A stretch of 8,364 nt of DNA from an uncultured Clostridia bacterium (GTDB taxonomy: Bacteria; Bacillota; Clostridia; TANB77; CAG-508), in contig CANQKB010000065.1 in the NCBI GenBank assembly GCA_947624405.1, forward strand, positions 1 to 8,364. The letters are read 5' to 3'. The translations under genes and the position numbers were made by a program. Each line of letters begins with the position of its first letter. Position 1 is the stretch's first letter. The notes under the pieces were generated by a model. It saw only the letters and a list, made by a program, of their open reading frames with translations, searched no databases and was not told where the DNA came from. This document shows, piece after piece, positions 7,601 to 8,364 of the stretch.

Positions 7601-7732
7601 GTTTTTGTATTGTTGTAGATCCATGCTTTCTATTTTTCCCTTAGATAAAGCTTGTGTTTCGCTAAATACTCCACTTGTTATAAGAGTTGTCATAATCGCC
7701 ATTAAAGCTACAGTTAATTTTTTAGTATTCAT
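4622..7732 (-). CDS. Secreted, membrane-anchored surface protein with four DUF11/D2-like modules
   Basis: Seen: 1036 residues from the ATG at 7732 to TAG at 4622-4624. A signal peptide at about 1-24 (MNTKK, then LTVALMAIMTTLITSGVFS) is followed by a charged region (about 30-129) I do not recognise. DUF11/D2-like modules lie at about 130-365, 373-616, 622-824 and 829-985, each with a YTIRxxNEG-like core. Acidic linkers follow (QGQEDDDDFEKV, PGYEDDDDFEKI). The C-terminus is DEEDDLDDSS, then AAHTG, a hydrophobic helix (about 1011-1030) and KKYVLE. Known: DUF11 (PF01345/TIGR01451) repeats build stalks of bacterial surface proteins. Inferred: an extracellular stalk anchored by the helix or by a non-canonical sorting signal; there is no LPxTG. 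The in-frame GTG at 7744 is rejected as start because it lies inside the AAAGGTGG ribosome binding site, whereas the ATG is 8 bases beyond it. It has no thioester or Cna_B domain, unlike its neighbour. Confidence 0.9.
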   Translation of the reverse strand: MNTKKLTVALMAIMTTLITSGVFSETQALSKGKIESMDLQQYKNTSVNRENEAWKLQSTLAYRHQAYLEIAEGRNVKERQEISEKLSNTAEPKEIEQEEKTNGKLFNSLNNGVVAYVTGLQENSKIKPEADVSIREYISAINGVELKESNSREPKVDTSELNQTIDGNKQKTAIYNHTKKPLITKIGDKVTYTIRIYNEGDVATYVKQVQNYFPSYITYIEPEESKAYWIADDEYGFTFKTTEYCEIVNAGGELNFDEITDKKLVNVLIPPAKKNDENGKESYTLSYVDIQITGEIMRTAQYGKPVTNLVEVTKIQNEKGKTIIDRDSSEANLQIPADEELPTYKNELENEKYVQGQEDDDDFEKVVVQEETLDLALRKFVTKVNDIEYNRVPEVDTTALKNSIGTTAEYKHNKEPIIAKAGDRVTYTIRIYNEGEKIGSVAGITDYTSKLLKIVQNENTEQNVDVAENQEMQPENPQAWFQTEGEEYNSSISTEFCKVTGVGGKVSNSEIGKNIKDVIIPAYDKENDILSYIDVNIEYEVQPTEEKTVITSITEISKELNERGEELLKDKDSIPNGKLENETIPNAKELEEYKDNEILEAKEYIPGYEDDDDFEKICISPDFDLSIKNFISQIGITKVNNREPRVIYKDDKITYEQLKAPIGAKPGDTIIYTIRVFNEGKADGYAEEIIDNIPEGLEYIADNEINKQYKWKMLDENEEETREQSEAKHLVTDYLSKAQEQETGRENKIKAFKPSEESAEVQYKDIQLALNVAFVPQTQEEKNKVIMNAVQISKDSDNDIDSEPTREEEYAEDGENQDDIDAEKIKTGYFDLSIQKWVKEARVTLKGKTTVIEGNTVEESKNEPTIKVEIEEKNINKIIVKFQYMIRVNNEGNIQGYADEIADYIPEGFKFEESDNVKWGWKIGEDGIVRTDYLKDTELKPGSYAEVPIVLVWKNGIENLGEKINKAEISKTRNESNATDIDSILGNMIDEEDDLDDSSVVIAAHTGTFRIYIGLTMIMLIAFAGGIFVMKKYVLE
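4643..4708 (-). other. C-terminal transmembrane anchor, residues about 1009-1030
   Basis: About 20 hydrophobic residues (IYIGLTMIMLIAFAGGIFVM) are followed by KKYVLE and the stop. This is the shape of a cell-wall sorting signal tail. The preceding AAHTG (1003-1007) retains only the TG of LPxTG, so a plain membrane anchor is equally possible. Confidence 0.8.
4778..5248 (-). repeat. DUF11/D2-like module 4 of the 1036-residue protein, residues about 829-985
   Basis: The shortest and most diverged module: YFDLSIQKWVKEA, core QYMIRVNNEG, ADYIPEGFKF, INKAEISKTRN. It lacks the usual central block. Lys836, Asp903 and Asn965 occupy the candidate triad positions. It is the membrane-proximal module. 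Confidence 0.65.
5261..5869 (-). repeat. DUF11/D2-like module 3 of the 1036-residue protein, residues about 622-824
   Basis: Starts FDLSIKNFISQIG, core YTIRVFNEG, then IDNIPEGLEYIADNE and IMNAVQISKDSDND. The Lys is shifted one place (Lys628, Asn629 at the usual Lys site); Asp691 and Asn788 are kept. Clear counterpart of adhesin module 4. The linker after it (ENQDDIDAEK) is diverged. Confidence 0.7.
5885..6616 (-). repeat. DUF11/D2-like module 2 of the 1036-residue protein, residues about 373-616
   Basis: Starts LDLALRKFVTKVND, core TYTIRIYNEG, then ITDYTSKLL and ITSITEISK, linker EYIPGYEDDDDFEKI. Lys379 and Asp446 are present, but Ser552 replaces the Asn seen in the adhesin modules. Single cysteine, Cys497. 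Counterpart of adhesin module 3. Confidence 0.7.
6638..7345 (-). repeat. DUF11/D2-like module 1 of the 1036-residue protein, residues about 130-365
   Basis: Starts DVSIREYISAINGVEL, core TYTIRIYNEG, then VTNLVEVTK, linker KYVQGQEDDDDFEKV. At the aligned triad positions it has Glu136, Asn211 and Asn308, so a Lys-Asn isopeptide bond as proposed for other modules looks impossible here. Single cysteine, Cys245. Confidence 0.7.
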
Positions 7733-7740
7733 TCTTTTAC

Positions 7741-7748
7741 CCACCTTT
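7741..7748 (-). promoter_or_regulatory. Ribosome binding site of the 1036-residue protein gene
   Basis: Minus-strand AAAGGTGG ends 8 bases before the ATG at 7732. The alternative GTG start at 7744 falls inside this site, which decides for the ATG. Confidence 0.9.
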
Positions 7749-7771
7749 TCTAATTTACTACTTTAATATAT

Positions 7772-7799
7772 ATTTTACAATGTTTTTTTTTATTGTCAA
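7772..7799 (-). promoter_or_regulatory. Sigma-A-type promoter of the surface-protein genes
   Basis: On the minus strand a perfect -35 TTGACA (7794-7799) is followed after 16 bases by -10 TAAAAT (7772-7777, five of six matches). The spacer is A-rich. Transcription would start near 7765, giving a short leader of about 33 bases. It probably drives the 1036-residue gene and perhaps the adhesin gene behind it. Confidence 0.8.
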
Positions 7800-8037
7800 T
7801 AGTAGCTTTTGGCAATTTTTTTATCTTTATTTTTTTACTCGTTTTCCCTTTACGGATTACGTTTTTTCATTTTGATTATTGTTTTTTACGCTTATATTAC
7901 AATTATATAACATTTTCGAGTTTTTTTCAACCCATTATGTAAATTTTTTGCAAATATTTGATTTGCGTAACATTTGAGCTTTTTTTATATTTGTTTAGAA
8001 ACTTTTTTCTTTTTGTTGCATATATTATTATTAGATT
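7800..8037. other. T-rich intergenic DNA with no gene seen
   Basis: Upstream of the minus-strand promoter the plus strand has many runs of five to seven T. No open frame with a ribosome binding site is visible on either strand. The only local symmetry I noted is GCAAAT/ATTTGC at 7950-7966, with a 5-base loop. The A-tracts on the minus strand just upstream of the -35 could act as an UP-like or bent element, but this is only suggestive. Confidence 0.5.
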
Positions 8038-8245
8038 GTTATAGTTCACAGTAAATTTTAGAAAAAGCCTGAAAATAGTTGTTTTGAAATGAACGCGTAA
8101 GCGATCAAACGAGCAAAGCGAGTGCGAATTGGAGCAATCGACATATTAAAATACAATTTGGAGATTGCGACACCAAGTGAATGAAAAAACAACTATTTTT
8201 CAGGCCTTGCAATTAATTATAACTAGTTAGGGTGTGAACTGTAAC
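8038..8245. mobile_element. 208-bp MITE-like element with nested inverted repeats
   Basis: The outer arms are GTTATAGTTCACA (8038-8050) and TGTGAACTGTAAC (8233-8245), inverted with 12 of 13 matching. The inner arms are GCCTGAAAATAGTTGTTTT (8067-8085) and its inverted copy at 8186-8205 with one extra base. The 100-bp core between inner arms is visibly richer in G+C than the surroundings, with CG-containing words such as AACGCGTAAGCGATC and CGAGCAAAGCGAG. There is no transposase and no plausible coding sequence. I see no clear target-site duplication. It could instead be a structured RNA or a bidirectional terminator, but its base composition and bounded ends favour a small inserted repeat beside a tRNA gene. 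Confidence 0.6.
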
Positions 8246-8285
8246 GAATAGTAAGCGATATGTATGCACTTTTTTCATTTTTTGC

Positions 8286-8314
8286 TTGACATTTACTTCT
8301 ATTTTTGGTATTAT
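8286..8314 (+). promoter_or_regulatory. Promoter of the tRNA-Gly gene
   Basis: Perfect -35 TTGACA at 8286-8291, a 17-base spacer, and -10 TATTAT at 8309-8314 (five of six) preceded by TGG, an extended -10. Transcription would begin around 8321, about five bases before the mature tRNA. Confidence 0.85.
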
Positions 8315-8325
8315 AAATAGGTAAT

Positions 8326-8364
8326 GCAGGTATAGTTTAGTGGTAAAACATAACCTTGCCAAGG
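8326..8364 (+). tRNA. tRNA-Gly (anticodon GCC), 5' part, cut by window edge
   Basis: The first 39 bases fit the tRNA fold: acceptor strand GCAGGTA (8326-8332), TA, D stem GTTT/AAAC around loop AGTGGTA, then anticodon stem TAACC (8351-8355) and loop TTGCCAA (8356-8362) with anticodon GCC at 8358-8360. The loop and D-arm match bacterial tRNA-Gly(GCC). The 3' half lies outside the window, so CCA encoding and any downstream tRNA cluster are unknown. Confidence 0.93.

Noticed and set aside
140..7644. Many plus-strand open frames rich in Leu, Ser and Phe across both large genes
   Set aside because: They lie opposite continuous minus-strand reading frames that have signal peptides, domains and ribosome binding sites. 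Their low-complexity content is what the complement of Asp/Glu/Lys-rich codons gives.
7733..7744. GTG start four codons upstream for the 1036-residue protein
   Set aside because: It lies inside the AAAGGTGG ribosome binding site; the ATG at 7732 has ideal spacing and a normal signal peptide start.
7890..7925. Plus-strand promoter in the T-rich region (TTGATT with TATTAC)
   Set aside because: Weak at both boxes and with no gene to serve; the tRNA gene has its own near-perfect promoter.
7950..7966. GCAAAT/ATTTGC hairpin as a transcription terminator
   Set aside because: Only six A/T-rich pairs, no T-tract directly after it on the plus strand, and no gene ending nearby.
8058..8144. Minus-strand frame of 28 codons within the inverted-repeat element
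   Set aside because: No ribosome binding site precedes its ATG, and it simply spans the left inner arm and core. It is probably chance.

Overview
The window is A+T-rich and looks like the chromosome of a Bacillota bacterium, most likely a Clostridia-type gut anaerobe. This rests on base composition, strong AAAGGA/AAAGGTGG ribosome binding sites, TTGACA-type promoters, and Gram-positive surface-protein domains (thioester domain, Cna_B, DUF11-like modules). The genus cannot be named from the sequence.

Layout, left to right. Positions 1-4433 (minus strand) are one uninterrupted reading frame of 1477 codons that runs off the left edge. It encodes a large secreted surface protein: signal peptide, N-terminal thioester domain (Cys97 and Gln215), Cna_B domain, DUF11/D2-like module, second Cna_B domain, then three more DUF11/D2-like modules, the last cut by the edge. 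Positions 4434-4621 are a leader or intergenic gap holding two nested inverted repeats. Positions 4622-7732 (minus) encode a second secreted protein of 1036 residues: signal peptide, unassigned charged N-terminal region, four DUF11/D2-like modules, C-terminal membrane helix. Positions 7733-8037 carry its ribosome binding site and a clear promoter, then T-rich DNA in which I see no gene. Positions 8038-8245 are a 208-bp element bounded by nested inverted repeats, resembling a MITE or other small dispersed repeat. Positions 8286-8364 are a consensus promoter and the first 39 bases of tRNA-Gly(GCC), cut by the right edge.

The two large genes are tandem, point the same way and are related over several modules, so they probably form a surface-protein locus read from the promoter at about 7772-7799, perhaps with a second promoter in the gap. 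I infer that the upstream protein is a membrane- or wall-anchored stalk and the downstream one a stalk tipped by a chemically reactive thioester head, the arrangement known for Gram-positive covalent adhesins. No sortase is present in the window. The less familiar features are the long D2-like module arrays joined by nearly invariant acidic linkers, the uneven retention of a possible Lys-Asp-Asn isopeptide triad, the structured leader, and the inverted-repeat element beside the tRNA gene.
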